Notes under the pieces: model-generated | The model's database searches: none | What the model saw: the letters and a program-made list of their open reading frames with translations, nothing else | Told to the model about the DNA's origin: nothing | Translations under genes and position numbers: made by a program | From: Rhizomys pruinosus | Taxonomy: Eukaryota > Chordata > Mammalia > Rodentia > Spalacidae | Assembly (NCBI GenBank): GCA_009823505.1 | Contig: VZQC01000610.1 | Coordinates: 1,650,806 to 1,714,805 of the forward strand | Length of the DNA: 64,000 bases | Reading direction: 5' to 3' | In this document: positions 32,780 through 43,990 of the stretch, piece after piece | Position numbering within the stretch: the first letter of the stretch is position 1 | Layout of the letters: the number at the start of each line of letters is the position of its first letter

Positions 32780-33634
32780 TTGGGGTTTGGGGTATCTAAT
32801 GGGATACTGGGAAAGCACAAGATGGTCTCACAGTGAGGCTCCTTCCAGCCCAAGATGTCAGCATGGCCAGGCCTGAGAAGCCATCCCTCCTCTGTTAAGG
32901 AGCCCTCTCATCCCAGGTTTTAATAAGAGTTCTGAATGTCACACTGTGGATTCTTTCCCATCTGCTCATTTCCAATCCTAATAACAGGCTGATAGGGTTG
33001 GGGGTAGGGGGGCGGGGGGAGGGGGGGGGCGAGGTCCTTGTGGCCCAGCAGAGCATTTTCAGTTCTTCCTCCTCACTTTCATTCTCACCCACTTTCCCTT
33101 TTATGGCAGCCATATATCATGTTTATAGCACTGCTCGCAGGTAGACTCTGAGATGCCACCCCCCCACCACCACCAATGGCCTCTCCCTGAATGAGCAAAG
33201 ATTTCAGTCTACATTTTGGAGGCAGGGATGGACACATTGGGTGTTGATTTCATTTTAGAAATGGGACAGCCTATAATTCATGGGAACAGAGTCAGAAGGT
33301 TGCTGTCCAAGCCTCTCCACCTTCTAGACTATTGTCAGGTTGCCTGCATGCTGAGTATATGGGCATACTGGTCAGTGTGTGTTGCACAGTCTTCTATCAA
33401 TGCATGAATATCTACAAGATCCCAATTGCCTGTGTCAGGAGTGGAAGGTGCACACATGAATTTAAAAAATGACAGTATTACACAAGCATTCCTGTCTTTC
33501 TGTTCCCAAGTCCCACACACCAGAGTTGGACAAGAGCTGGGAGATCTAATACCTCTCAAGTAGAAGAAAAGTAATTAACATACAGAACTATATCTAAAAG
33601 ATGGAAACAGATCAGAGGGAATTTACCCAACATG
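32780..33634. other. Single-copy stretch around a G-rich tract
   Basis: Apart from the G-rich tract at 32997-33033 and a C-run at 33158-33165, nothing is recognised. Confidence 0.45.
32997..33033 (+). other. G-quadruplex-forming tract
   Basis: Four or more runs of at least four G separated by one or two bases (gggg-TA-gggggg-C-gggggg-A-ggggggggg). This satisfies the usual G4 rule on the plus strand. Confidence 0.85.
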
Positions 33635-33980
33635 TATCTGAAGGGGCACTAGAGGCAACAACACCTTAAAGGAAGTAAGGCAGATGGGCCAGGCTTGTTT
33701 ACCACTGAGGGGCCCTTATCAGCTAGTTTTAAGTAAACAAAACCCTGGCTAAACGAAGTAAGGCAGACTGGCCAGCTGGTCCTAAGTAAGCAAGAGGTGG
33801 CTAAAGGAAGTAAGGTAGGCGCGGCCAGGGTTGTTTTGAAACTTTTCCCATTGGCTCTAGCTATTTGACCTTTAAGATGATTGGCTGTTCCCTTGTGGTC
33901 TTTGCCTTTATAAGCTGCTGTAGTGCTTGCAATAACCGAGATCGACTGTGTCTGGCTTTCCGTCTGTCTGAGTGAATTCA
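33635..33980 (+). mobile_element. Solo LTR-like element (endogenous retrovirus class not resolved)
   Basis: A triplicated word, (t/c)taaa(g/c)gaagtaagg, at about 33666, 33750 and 33801 looks like U3 enhancer repeats. A CAAT-like cccattggctc at 33847 and a TATA-like ctttataagc at 33906 are followed about 25 bp on by cttgcaataaccgaga, then a short region to agtgaattca. No primer-binding site or internal viral sequence follows, so it would be a solo LTR. Both outer ends are uncertain. Confidence 0.55.
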
Positions 33981-34725
33981 GGACATGGGAGGCTGCGAGG
34001 TGGGGCAGACTGCGCACCTGTCTTTCCCTTTCCATCTGGTTGCTGTGCGGGCCCAGCATGTATCTACAAGCAAAGAGGAAAAGAACCATCTTCTCTTGAC
34101 AGACAGCCAGATGCTTAGTGTGATGGTGTCTTTGTGTCTTCCTGTGGGTGTTGAGGGTTGGTGGGACTCAGACAAGACCAGATACTTCTAGGATTTTGTT
34201 ACCTTGGCAATCTGCATCCCCTCTTTATTTACCACTTGTATATTCTCACCACCATTTGAAGAAGCACTGACTACTAAATCACACCTTGGGAGGAGACTGG
34301 CAGGGACAGTCCCTCAGCTCTTGGGCAGCCCACTGGAAGCCACAGCTACTCTCCTCTCACTGTCAATGTACCGTGTAGTCTTTGCAGAGAATTAACAGTG
34401 ATTTCTGAAATAACTGCAGGTCCCCAGGAACGCTGAGTCAGACATGTCCACCACACACACATATCCACGTATGAAGTCCAGCCCATTTAGCAGCAGTTCT
34501 GGGTGAAATCTAAGAACAGGACATTGTGTAGGAATGACTATAACTTCTCCTCTAGTCTAGATGCTGACTACCTAAACCCTGGAGGGAGTGGCAGAGAGGA
34601 CCTGACCCCATGATGTCCTGGACTCCAAGCCAAGATACAAGGGCAGGGTGCTTGTGAAAAAAGCTTGGAAGATATGATTCATTCACTGTTTCCCTATAAG
34701 GGGTGGTGCCCAGGCTGGGCTGGTG
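33981..34725. other. Single-copy stretch
   Basis: No feature recognised. Confidence 0.5.
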
Positions 34726-35131
34726 TGCTGGATAGCTTAAGTGTCAACTTGACACACCTGGGTTGAGGGAGCCTCTATTGGGGAATTGGCTCCATTGGAT
34801 TGGCCTGTGGCCACATCTGTGGAGTATTGTCTTGATGGTCGAGCAGTGTGGGAGGGCCCAGCCCACAATGAGTGGTGCCACCCTGGGCAGGTTGTTGTAT
34901 ACAGTATAAGAGGGCAGGCTGGGCATGAGCCAGGGGAGCAAGCCAGTGAACAGCATTCCTCCATGGCCTGTGCTTCAGCTCCTGCCTCCAGGTTCCTGCC
35001 CTGAGTTCCTGCCTTGGGCTCCTTAAGTGATGAACTGTGACCCAGGAGATGTAAGCTGAATAAACCCTTTCCTCCCCAAGTCTGTGTTGGTCAGAGTGTT
35101 TTGTCACAGCAATGGAAGACAAACTGGAACA
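34726..35131 (+). mobile_element. URR1-like rodent repeat, best-preserved copy
   Basis: tgctggatagcttaagtgtc, aacttgacacacctgg, gggagggcccagcccacaat, gagtggtgccaccctggg, cctccatggcctgtgcttca, aataaaccctttcctcccca and cacagcaatggaagacaaac. About 405 bp with terminal tgctgg / gctg regions; no coding capacity. Confidence 0.75.
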
Positions 35132-35464
35132 GCTGGGCTGACTGTCCTTAGGGTGCTTAGCCTCGGGCTGCTCTTCCAGTCCCCAGGTTCCTCACACTCC
35201 ATCCAGTTCTGATTACCCTTCTAAGTACCCCTGAGATGACCCTATTTACCATCTTCTCTGGATGAGGCCTCACCGTCTTCTTGCTCTCAACTGTAACCAC
35301 TGGACCCTGGCTCTACTCAGCGATTTTATCTCAAGAATGAGCTGCTTTGATCTCTGGATTTTCACAACACCTTTTCTACTTTACAAGTGACCAGTGGTGA
35401 AATGACTGGATCTTACCTGTTCCATCAGTTTGGCGAACTGCTTATGGAGACAGACAACATCGCA
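35132..35464. other. Single-copy spacer
   Basis: No feature recognised. Confidence 0.5.
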
Positions 35465-35760
35465 TTATTCAGAAAGGGCCCAAAGGCCCCTTTGTGTCAG
35501 AGCACCCCTCTCTGGTGGAAGCAGTCGGAACACCTCTGACTTCTCTCTCTCTGGGCCAGCTTCATAGTCCTGGACTCTTGAGCTCACAGAGTAGTGTGCA
35601 GACTCTTTCCTCTTTGGCATCTTTTTCTTCGCAGTATTGAAGTTTTTCCATTCTGTCGTATATATCAGGATCTCGTTCATTTTCATTGCTGAGTAGTACC
35701 CCATGGCATACTTTATCTGTTCACTTGTTGATGGTGATTTGAGATCTTTCAAGATTTTGG
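35465..35760 (-). pseudogene. L1 ORF2 C-terminal remnant
   Basis: The minus-strand frame contains YAMGYYSAMKMNEI, matching the L1 ORF2 signature (YTMEYYSAIKKNEI in related elements) near the C terminus. Only about 60 residues are L1-like before similarity fades, and reverse transcriptase and endonuclease parts are absent. It is a dead fragment adjacent to a B3 SINE. Confidence 0.75.
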
Positions 35761-35784
35761 CAACCTTAAGAACACTCTGGAAAC

Positions 35785-35968
35785 TAGTGAGGGCCTCAGT
35801 GCCTCAGATGCCTGCTGCCAAGGCTTGACCTGAGTTTGTTTTCTGGCACTCTCAAGGTAGAAGGAAAGAACCAACTCCTGCAAGTTATCCTTGGACTTCT
35901 GTATGCACACTTTTGTGGCACACGTGTGCACACAAACACAAAATCAGTAAAATGCAATAAAAATACAA
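35785..35968 (+). mobile_element. B3-type (B2 superfamily) SINE
   Basis: Head ctgctgccaaggcttgacct, then ggtagaaggaaagaaccaac, tcctgcaagttatccttgga and a CA-rich, AATAAA-containing tail. Confidence 0.75.
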
Positions 35969-35984
35969 GAGAGTCTTCCAGGTG

Positions 35985-36143
35985 TTTTATTTTTTTGTTT
36001 GATGTTGAGACAGAGTTTCACTATTTATCCCTGGGTAGTCTGAAACTTACAATGTAGACCAGGCCACCCACAAATGCAGAGATCTCCCTGCCACTGCCTC
36101 CCAAGGGCTGAGATTAAAGGTGTACACCACCACAGCTGCCCTG
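35985..36143 (-). mobile_element. Old B1 SINE
   Basis: Reverse B1: gttgagacagagtttcacta, aatgtagaccaggccaccca, cctcccaagggctgagatta, caccaccacagctgcc. Strongly diverged. Confidence 0.82.
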
Positions 36144-36199
36144 AGATAGTCTTCTCATTGGCCACTCCCTGGCTCCCGCCCAGCTGCTTGCTGCTCACA

Positions 36200-36600
36200 G
36201 ACTCTCCATACCATAGTCACGAAAGAGATCCTCTTAAAACACTGTTTGATCAGGGTATGCCTCTGCCCAGAATTCTCCAGCATTCTCTCACCTTGTTGAG
36301 ACAAGCAGTCTTAAATTTTTTTTTATGACAGGGCAGCTCACATGATCAAGTCTTTCACAAGGATACCAGCTGCCCACCCTCCTGCCCCCAACAGCTCACG
36401 GAAGCTTACTGGCTCTGTGCCTACCTCATCCCATGTTTCTGCTGCAGGACCTTTGCACCCACTGGTCTCCCTGCCTCCATGGTCTTGTTCTGTATGGACT
36501 CAGGGGTCACTCCCTCACTGTTATTCCTGGCTCCACTCAGATCTCACTTCAGTACAGGGTCATTTCCAGACACTCTCAAATAGATGCTAGTAGCCCATTG
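36200..36600 (+). mobile_element. L2 (ancient LINE) 3' fragment
   Basis: ctctgcccagaattctccag, tgctgcaggacctttgcacc, ctcactccctcactgttatt and tccactcagatctcacttca follow the order of the L2 3' end (ctgcaggacctttgcact ... tcaggtctcagctcaaatgtcacc). The element is shared by most mammals. Confidence 0.65.
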
Positions 36601-37098
36601 TCTGGGACTGGACTGTCAGTCAAATCCTCTTTAGCCATTGGTGACTACTTAGAGTCAATTAAAGTCAAACTTTAAACACAGTTATTTCATTGCATTAGCC
36701 ACCTTCCAAGGGCTCAGTAACCATATGAAACTGTGATAACTAGGGTGTATTTTGTAACTGTGACTCTGTGGGAGAACATTGGTATAGACACCCCTGCAAG
36801 GCAGGGAAGAAGCTTCATGAGTCAAAGGGGGGAAGGCGAAGATGGGCTTCCCCTGTGCTTTAACCACTAGTTCTAGCCTGTTTGTGTGACATATGGCTAG
36901 TGACCAAATTGAACTGTGCAGATTATATGACATTTCGATATTCTAGAAAGTTCTAATGAGAGCCATGCTCCAAGAATTTACCTCACGTGGTTCATTGATT
37001 GGTTTTACCATTTATCTCACCTTCCAAAGAAAATCTATGTGTAACATTATTATTGCACCTTAATATTATATATCTAGTGAAATTATCCATGTATCATT
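36601..37098. other. Single-copy spacer
   Basis: No feature recognised. Confidence 0.5.
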
Positions 37099-37112
37099 TT
37101 GGTATGATTCTT

Positions 37113-37284
37113 TTTTTTTTTTTTTTTTTTTTTTTTTGGTCTTTTTGAGACAGGGTCTCCCTGTAGCTCTGGCTGTCCTGGAACTCACTCTGTAGACCAG
37201 GCTGGCCTTGAACTCACAAAGATCCACCTGCGTCTGCCTCCCAAGTGCTAGGATTAAAGGTGTGCGCCACCACACCCGGCCCCC
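37113..37284 (-). mobile_element. B1 SINE with target-site duplication
   Basis: Poly-T about 26 long, then ggtctttttgagacagggtc to cgccaccacacccggc. A perfect 14-bp duplication, ttggtatgattctt, lies at 37099-37112 and 37285-37298. Confidence 0.97.
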
Positions 37285-37298
37285 TTGGTATGATTCTT

Positions 37299-38031
37299 AT
37301 CTATTCATGGAAGCCTACTGTGTCAGATGATAGAAACTTCATCTATAGTGTCTAATGCATAGAAGACTCAATATTTCTTGAAAGAGAACAGTTTGAATGT
37401 GTCCAAACAAAACTAATCTGTAGTTGACTGAATGGCTTTTATAACCCCAGTTTTCTCTTCTCAATCATCTTTTCAGTGTTCATCAGGCCCAGTGTGAAGA
37501 AGGCTGTGGTTCTGGCAATGAGGACAGGTTTTTATCTACGTATTTGTAGGGTGAGTCCTTTAAGGCTCATGTATCTGCAATGTCTCAGGGAGCTATAGAC
37601 CACACAGTTCCTGAAAAGAACAGGACCAGTTCTGAGATTAGAGGGCATGCCCCTGCCTCTGCAACCACCCCTCTGCTCCTCCTCTAGACTCAGGTGCAGC
37701 CCCTTCCCTCCCATCCACCTGCCCATCTGTGCCCTGGAGAGGGGGATGGTGGCGATACCCACCACTCAGGAGGGGCTGACAGGACAGAGATGAGGCTCCT
37801 TGTGTTAATACCTGTGCTTTCCTCCTTGCCCAGGACATTCACACTACAGTGAGAGAAGGAAGAATGGAAGGGGAAAAAGGGACAAGGCAGGGAGAGGTCC
37901 TGCCATTGGCAGGGTCCCTCCACCACTGTAGCACTGTGTAGGAGAAGGTTCTCTGTATGGCCCTGGGATTTTGAAGAAGGGAGGTGGGGGAAAGAGGCAG
38001 ATTTAAGCAGAAGCTGGTGCCCCCCTCCCAG

Positions 38032-38035
<4 letters not shown>
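37299..38035. other. Single-copy stretch
   Basis: The 175-codon minus frame 37690-38217 crosses the CA microsatellite and has no domain, so I do not call it. Confidence 0.5.

Positions 38036-38064
<29 letters not shown>
38036..38064. repeat. (CA)n microsatellite
   Basis: About 14 CA repeats. Confidence 0.95.
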
Positions 38065-38067
<3 letters not shown>

Positions 38068-40227
38068 TAGAACATATAAAATTGTTATTTCATGAGTGTC
38101 TTCCTGCTGAAGAGCCACCAAGTGAATAGCACAACAACTGAGGTTTTCTGTGGCACCTAAAATAGGCTTTTCAAGCTGGCCAACACTCAAAGAGCCTAGA
38201 CGAAACTTCTGTTCCATATTCTAAATTTGTAGGGAAGACAAGAATGTCACAAACCCCAAAAGACTGAGAGCCACAGTGGGCAGTCCAGATCAGGTGCTCA
38301 GAGTCCATTTGTTCCTTGGAAATATAACTCAGAACAAATTCCAATTAAGGAAGCACTGTTTGGGGCAGAGACGATCAATGAAGGTTAATGGGGAGGTAAT
38401 TTGGGAATGAAAGTCCTTTTTAAATGTCTTTTAGTAAAGTTTCAGTTCCCTGAATTGAATGTACATGATTGTGTACATGGATTGTGAACCAAGTGTTTAG
38501 TACTGACCCAGGACAAGCGTGGGTCATGGATATGAGACTTCATCACACTAGCACGTGACTTAATTTAGGAGTTAGGTGGGCTCTGCAGAGCCAGAGACAG
38601 CCACTCAATTCTCTGCCTCTCTCTTCACACCATCAATATTTGCTGTGCCCAGAAAAGCCCTGGGTACCACCGTGGCTTCCCCGCCAGCAAGAAAGAAGGT
38701 CTCTCCCCTGCTGCACCTTGGCTCCACCTCCCAGCACCTTTGAAGGGGAGACTTTGTGGGTATAGCCAGGTACCTGTGGCCATGGGTCGAAGCGAGCAAA
38801 GCTGCCAATGTTCCGTGACGGTAGACAGACAGCGAAGCAGTCTCGCCAGGCACGTGGAAAAGCGGGTCCTTGCCACGTGGCTCCTTGTGCAGTGGCTCAG
38901 TAGATAGTTTCTTGTTTACATATACTGATCGGTGCTTATTAACAAGCTAGTTGAAGAGTAAAACACTTGGGTGATAGAGAGAGAAGACTATTGATTATAA
39001 ACAAGGAAAACGAGTGATAGGGAGGGAAGACAATTGATTGTAAACCAGGAAAATGTCGCATGAGAACTAAATCTGGTCCTGTGAGGCGGTGTCATTCTAG
39101 AACAGTCTGTAGGTCCCAAGGGCCACATCTGAGCCTGTTATATTAGATAGTTGGCATCTGTTCTTTGCATCCTATATCATAATTTATTACTAATAGTCAT
39201 TGCTACCTCTTCTTTGCTCCGTTTTTCAAATGTTCTATAACATACTTAACTCTTAGCCACTGGAGTGCTTTTTACAACTGTAGTATCCATTTGGGGGTTA
39301 AAAAACTAAAGCTTGCTTCTGAACAGTTCATCTGGGGAGGGGATCAGTAAGGGAGTTGAGATGTCAGCCCATGTTCCTGACAGTGCAGTTCAGTCTTCAC
39401 CATAGCACTGAGCTGTGAAGAAGCCAGGGGAAGTGCGGGTGTGAAGTCAGGAGCTCTGGGTACATGGAATGAGCTGGTAGTCAAAGGACATGAATCCCCG
39501 TCAGCAGGAACTTTAGAGAAAGACAAAAGGAGTGTGGTGCATTTCGCTTCTGCCCAGAGCCTCTTGGAATACAGCAGCCTCGGGTTGATTGATTAGACTG
39601 CAGTTGAACAGTCGGAGCATATTAATACATTCTGAATCACCAGTTGATTCTGCCCATGAGGTCTGCTGCAGGCTGCCTGCCTTGGTCAGCACAGAGCAGC
39701 ACGTGTTCCGGTTAGAGCTGGCTGGCTGTGCATGGAACAAGGATCAGCTGAAGAACAGTCCCTGCTACACTGCTGTGATGGCTCTTTGGCTCGGATCTTA
39801 CTGAGTGTGGGTGGGGGTTTCTTGCTAGTACATGGATAATTCACTGGTGGCTGTACCACTGTAAGCACTTTGATAAACTCCCCAAGAACAGAGGACACTC
39901 AGAAAACTTCTGAAGCCACTCTAGGCTCCAAACCTGGACCTTGCCTGGCTCCTGATCCAGACTCCTCCTGCCGTGCCTGACCTCAGCCTGCGGGCCTCAC
40001 CTGTAATACACTTGCAGGCTCTGTCCACACTCATGCTGTCCTGTCCCGGAGTTCTTTCACAAGGCCTCTGTGTGGAGCAGCCTTGACCTTTACCACCTCA
40101 GCCTTAGGCGTCGATAGAGGTCTGCCCACTCCTCCCTGTGCTCCTGTTGTTAGAGACCTGCCATAGACATGTTTTTATTCTTAATAATTTCATAACTGTA
40201 TATAATGACTTTGTGTCATTTTTGGTC
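38065..40227. other. Repeat-poor single-copy stretch
   Basis: About 2.1 kb with no SINE. 38320-38480 is rich in TTAAT, AATTAAG and TGAATTGAATG words and may be conserved. 39770-39900 has a weak match to the tttattggctggtggctgtaccactg-type repeat also seen at 40622-40870. Confidence 0.4.
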
Positions 40228-40245
40228 TCTCCCTGATCTTTTCTT

Positions 40246-40503
40246 TTTTTTTTAATTTTTTTTATTTAATTTTATTTATTTCTGTATGTGTATGAATGTA
40301 CTCTGTCTGCATGCAAGTCTGTGCACCCGTGTCGTGCAATGCCGCGGAGGTCAGAAGAGGGTGTCGGACTCCCCTGGAACTGGAGTTCTCCTGGAATTGG
40401 AGTTTCAGACGGTTCTCAGCCGCCATGTGGGTGCTGGGGATCGACCCCGGGTCCTCTGTAAGAGCAGTCGGCACTCTTAACCGCTAGGCCATCTCTCCAG
40501 CCC
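40246..40503 (-). mobile_element. Young-type B2 SINE with 17-bp duplication
   Basis: Complete reverse B2: AATTTTATTTATTT tail side, ggaactggagttctcctgga carrying the duplication, ccatgtgggtgctggggatc, ending ggccatctctccagccc. A perfect 18-bp duplication, tctccctgatcttttctt, lies at 40228-40245 and 40504-40521. Confidence 0.98.
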
Positions 40504-40576
40504 TCTCCCTGATCTTTTCTTACTCTGCTTCCTTTCCTTCTGAAAACCCTTCTTCCAACAAGATCTCTGCATAGTT

Positions 40577-40580
40577 TCGT

Positions 40581-40618
<38 letters not shown>
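40577..40618. repeat. (GT)n microsatellite
   Basis: About 20 uninterrupted GT repeats. Confidence 0.97.
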
Positions 40619-40621
<3 letters not shown>

Positions 40622-40622
<1 letters not shown>

Positions 40623-40870
40623 ACTGAGTTTACTGAGGGTCGTTTGCATGAGTGTGGCCAGGGGTTATTTGCTAGCACACAGGCAACTTACCAGTGGCTG
40701 TACCACTGAAGCAAGTGACACCTAAGTCCCCTGCAATCATTAACTGCTGAGAGTTCCTCAGAGAGGGTCTATGAGCCCCTCCTCCATCCATGATGAAATG
40801 TGGATGGGCTGAGTTCTCCAAGAGTGTTTCATATGGAATCTCCCGGACCAGTGACCCACAGTCTGTCTTA
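40622..40870. repeat. Unnamed dispersed rodent repeat
   Basis: actgagtttactgagggtcg, tgcatgagtgtggccagggg, caggcaacttaccagtggct, gtaccactgaagcaag. A shorter related segment (ttactgagtgtgg ... gtggctgtaccactg) is at 39795-39862. Family not named. Confidence 0.45.
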
Positions 40871-41262
40871 AAGTTCAATATAATCCCAGTTGTTAAATGT
40901 GTTTATTTTGATGAAATGACCCTTTATTTGACCCTACTCTCCCAAACAGCAGAAGCCTATGTACGGATTGCTTGTTGTCTAGAAAATGGAATCTGGACAA
41001 CCAAGAACAAGACAAGTATGTCATTTTAACATGTATTTGACATTCTTTCAGAGAATACAGCCAAAGCAATTAGGAAAGAAATGTAAATAAAAGGCTATAG
41101 GTTGGAAATAAAGGAGTAAAGCTACTGGTAGGTGCAGATGGTGTCATTTTATAATAGAGAACCCACAGAAACTAACAAGAAATCTATTAAACCAAAAAGA
41201 GTTCTACAAGTTGACTTTCAGGGTCTAAATACAAAGCAATGAACATCTAAAAATGAAAGAAA

Positions 41263-41416
41263 AGCCACGTGTGGTGGTGCACACCTTTAATCCCAGCACT
41301 TGGGAGGCAGAGGCAGGTGGATATCTGTGAGTTCAAAGCCAGCCTGCTCTACATGGTGAGCTCCAGGCCAACTGGGGCTAAAGGGAGACCCTGTCTCAAA
41401 AAGACCAAAAAAAAAA
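41263..41416 (+). mobile_element. B1 SINE inside L1
   Basis: gccacgtgtggtggtgcaca to gggagaccctgtctcaaaaa with an A-rich tail containing gacc. Confidence 0.95.
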
Positions 41417-41953
41417 GTCTTATTTACACTCACCTCAAAATAATAAGAAACCTTGGAATAAATATCAAAAGATATGGAAGACTCGCACTCTGAAATTCCA
41501 GAACTATATTGAAAGAGGCAAGACAAATTTCAGATAAATATAAAGATATTGTGATTGCACACTTTGATATTGTTAAAATGACAATAGTCCCCATATAGAC
41601 CTACAGATTCAATGTAATTCTGATCAAACTCTGATCAAAAGTGCAACCTTTGCAGAAATTGTCACATGGAGGGATTGGAAGGGGGTTGTCTGAGTGATAG
41701 AGCACTCATTTGGCATTTGTGAATCTGTAGCATCAAAAAGAAGGAAAAATTAGCCAAAATATTGTTGACAAAAAAAAAAATATTAGAGAGTTCATGCTTC
41801 CTGTTTCAAAGCTTTCTACAAGATCCAGGAATCAGAAATGCATGGGGCTCAGATAGAGAGAGACAGACCCATGAACAGAAGGATGGAACTGTACTGGAAT
41901 TATTGAGTGAACCTACTATGGTCAGTTGGCTGTCAATAACAATGGTGAATGTC

Positions 41954-42199
41954 GGGCCTGGAGAGATAGCCTAGCAGTTATAAGAGCACCGACTGCTCTT
42001 GCAAAGGACCCGGGTTCTATCCCCAGCACCCACATGGCGGCTAAGAACCATCTGTAACTCCAATTCCAGGAGAACTCCAATTCCAGGGGAATCCGACACC
42101 CTCTTCTGATCTCCGCGCATTGCTCGACACGGGTGCACAACCCTACATGCAGACAGTACACTCATACACATACAAAAATAAATAAAAAGTTAAAAAAAA
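41954..42199 (+). mobile_element. Young-type B2 SINE with 17-bp duplication
   Basis: Carries aactccaattccaggag followed directly by aactccaattccagggg. Flanked by a near-perfect duplication (caatggtgaatgtc before, caatggcaaatgtc at 42201-42214). Inserted in the L1 relic. Confidence 0.96.
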
Positions 42200-42426
42200 A
42201 CAATGGCAAATGTCAAGAAAATTCAATGGAGAAACTGAACCTTTCAATAAATGGTGTTGAGACAGCTGGTTATCCTCATGAAAAAACAACAAAGTTGCAT
42301 TCCTGCTTCCTGCCATCTATACAAATTAATTCCAAGCACATCAATACCTGGATGAAAGAGCTAAAATGAAACCACTTAGAAGCAAGCTACTGTATATGAT
42401 CTTGGATTAAAAAATGGTTCCTGAAT

Positions 42427-42585
42427 CCGGGCACGGTGGCACACGCCTTTAATCCCAGCACTTGGGAGGCAGAGGCAGGTGGATCTTTGTGAGTTCAAGG
42501 CCAGCCTGGTCTACATAGTGAGTTTCAGGATAGCCAGAGCTACAGGGAGACCCTGTCTCAAAAAGACCAAAAAAAAAAAAAAAAT
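42427..42585 (+). mobile_element. B1 SINE inside L1
   Basis: tccgggcacggtggcacacg to cctgtctcaaaaagacc plus a 15-base A-tail. Flanked by ggttcctgaa / agttcctgaa. Confidence 0.95.
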
Positions 42586-43197
42586 AGTTCCTGAAATTCT
42601 AATACCACAGCTATCAAAGGAAAAGTATATCAAAATTAAGCATTTTGTGTTCCAAAGAAACCCTACAAAGACCGGGAAGGTGTAACCTTCAGAATGGGAG
42701 AAAATATTGGAATTGGTTATCTGATGAGTATCAAGTGCAGTGACTATGTAAATAAGAGTCACGATTCAATAATAAAAACACAACTCAATTAAAACACACA
42801 CAGAGGATGACAGTAGACTTCTCTCTAAAGCGCAATAAGTGTATGAGGACAGGCTCCACATAATTAGTCACCAGGGAAGTGCAAATCAAACCACAGGGAA
42901 GCAACACTTCAAACTCATTAGACGATTATAGTCAGAAGACAACAAACTTTGGCAAGGGTGTGAGGACTTAGGAACACTTGTTCCTTGACAGTGAAGGTGT
43001 CCTGTGGGGCACTGTGCTGTGGAAAGCAGCTTGGCTGTTCCTCCAGGAGTTAGAAAGTTTGTGTTTGCCTACCCAGTCCTACCACCCTGAACCACACAGC
43101 CTAGAGAACTGTAAAGATATGTCTGTACCAAAACATGTAATTCAGCATCCATTTGTGATAATGTTCATAAGTAACTCAAGTAAAATGTGATGTAGAG

Positions 43198-43392
43198 GGG
43201 TTGGAGAGATGGCTCAGTGGTTAAGAGTGCATTTTGCTCTTGCAAAGGACATGAATTTTGTTCCCAAGCACTCACGATAGACAGCTCACAACCCCTGCAA
43301 CTCATCCTGCCAGGGATCTGACGCCCTCTTCTGGCCTTCGTAGGCACTTGCACTCGCATGCACATAACCCCACACAAATATACACACATAAT
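43198..43392 (+). mobile_element. B2 SINE
   Basis: gggttggagagatggctcag, cttgcaaaggacatgaattt, tgccagggatctgacgccct, CA-rich 3' end. First member of a four-SINE cluster. Confidence 0.92.
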
Positions 43393-43396
43393 ATTT

Positions 43397-43497
43397 TTTG
43401 GTCTTTTTGAGACAGGGTTTCCCTGTTGTCCCAGCTGTCCTGGAACTCTCTATGTAGATTAGGCTGGCCTTGAACTCACAGAAATCTGCCTGCCTCT
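43397..43497 (-). mobile_element. B1 SINE, 5'-truncated
   Basis: ttttggtctttttgagacag to cagaaatctgcctgcctctt; the remaining 5' part of B1 is missing and the sequence passes into AT-rich DNA. Confidence 0.9.
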
Positions 43498-43522
43498 TTA
43501 TTATTTTAAAAATAATAAAATA

Positions 43523-43672
43523 AGCTGGGTGTGGTGGCACAAGCCTTTAATCCCAGCACTCGGGAGGCAGAGGCAGGCATATCTCTGTGAGTTCAAGGCC
43601 AGCCTGGTCTACAGAGCAAGCTCCAGGCCAGCTGAGACTAAAGGGAGACCCCGTCTCAAAAAAAGACCAAAA
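43523..43672 (+). mobile_element. B1 SINE
   Basis: agctgggtgtggtggcacaa to gagaccccgtctcaaaaaaa. Opposite in orientation to the truncated B1 just upstream, making an inverted pair separated by about 25 bp. Confidence 0.95.
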
Positions 43673-43689
43673 AATGATAATAAAATGAA

Positions 43690-43842
43690 TCTTTAAAAAA
43701 TATTTTTTTCTATGTGTATGAGTGTACTGTCTGCATGTATGTAAGTGCACCCATGTCATGGTGCCTCTGTGGAAGTCAGAAGAGGTCCTCTGCAAGAGCA
43801 GCCAGTGCTCTTAACCCCTAAGCCATCTTTTCAGCCCCAATT
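43690..43842 (-). mobile_element. B2 SINE with internal deletion
   Basis: tgtatgagtgtactgtctgc, ggaagtcagaagag jumps directly to gtcctctgcaagagcagcca and ends ccatcttttcagcccc. About 80 bp of the B2 middle is absent. Confidence 0.88.
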
Positions 43843-43865
43843 AAATGAATCATTTTTTAAAATGA

Positions 43866-43990
43866 GATGTAGACATACCGTGGAGTATTATCAAGCCATT
43901 AAAAATGGACAAAAACCTCAATTCATAGTACAGCTTCGGCAAAGTTTGGTAAGATGCTGAGTGAGAGAAGTCAGATTCAGAACTTCAGAA
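43866..43990 (+). pseudogene. L1 3' piece continuing the relic
   Basis: acataccgtggagtattatc, aagccattaaaaatggac and gctgagtgagagaagtcaga correspond to the L1 ORF2 end (tggaatattattcagccata ... ctaagtgaaataagtcaga). It continues the relic at 41055-43197 across the SINE cluster. Confidence 0.7.

Larger units (their letters stand above)
41055..43197 (+). pseudogene. Old L1 ORF2 relic, broken by SINEs
   Basis: Pieces 41055-41262, 41417-41953, 42200-42426 and 42586-43197 follow L1 ORF2 order. They begin near caattaggaaagaaatgtaa, then ttaaaatgacaatagtcccc and cagattcaatgtaattctga (after reverse-transcriptase motifs), gagaaactgaacctttcaat, gaatgggagaaaatattgga, caccagggaagtgcaaatca and ggcaagggtgtgaggactta. 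Many stops and frameshifts are present and the 5' half is missing. Two B1 and one B2 insertions interrupt it. Confidence 0.8.

Noticed and set aside
37690..38217. 175-codon minus-strand frame
   Set aside because: Runs through a CA microsatellite that supplies a Cys-Val stretch; no domain on either side.
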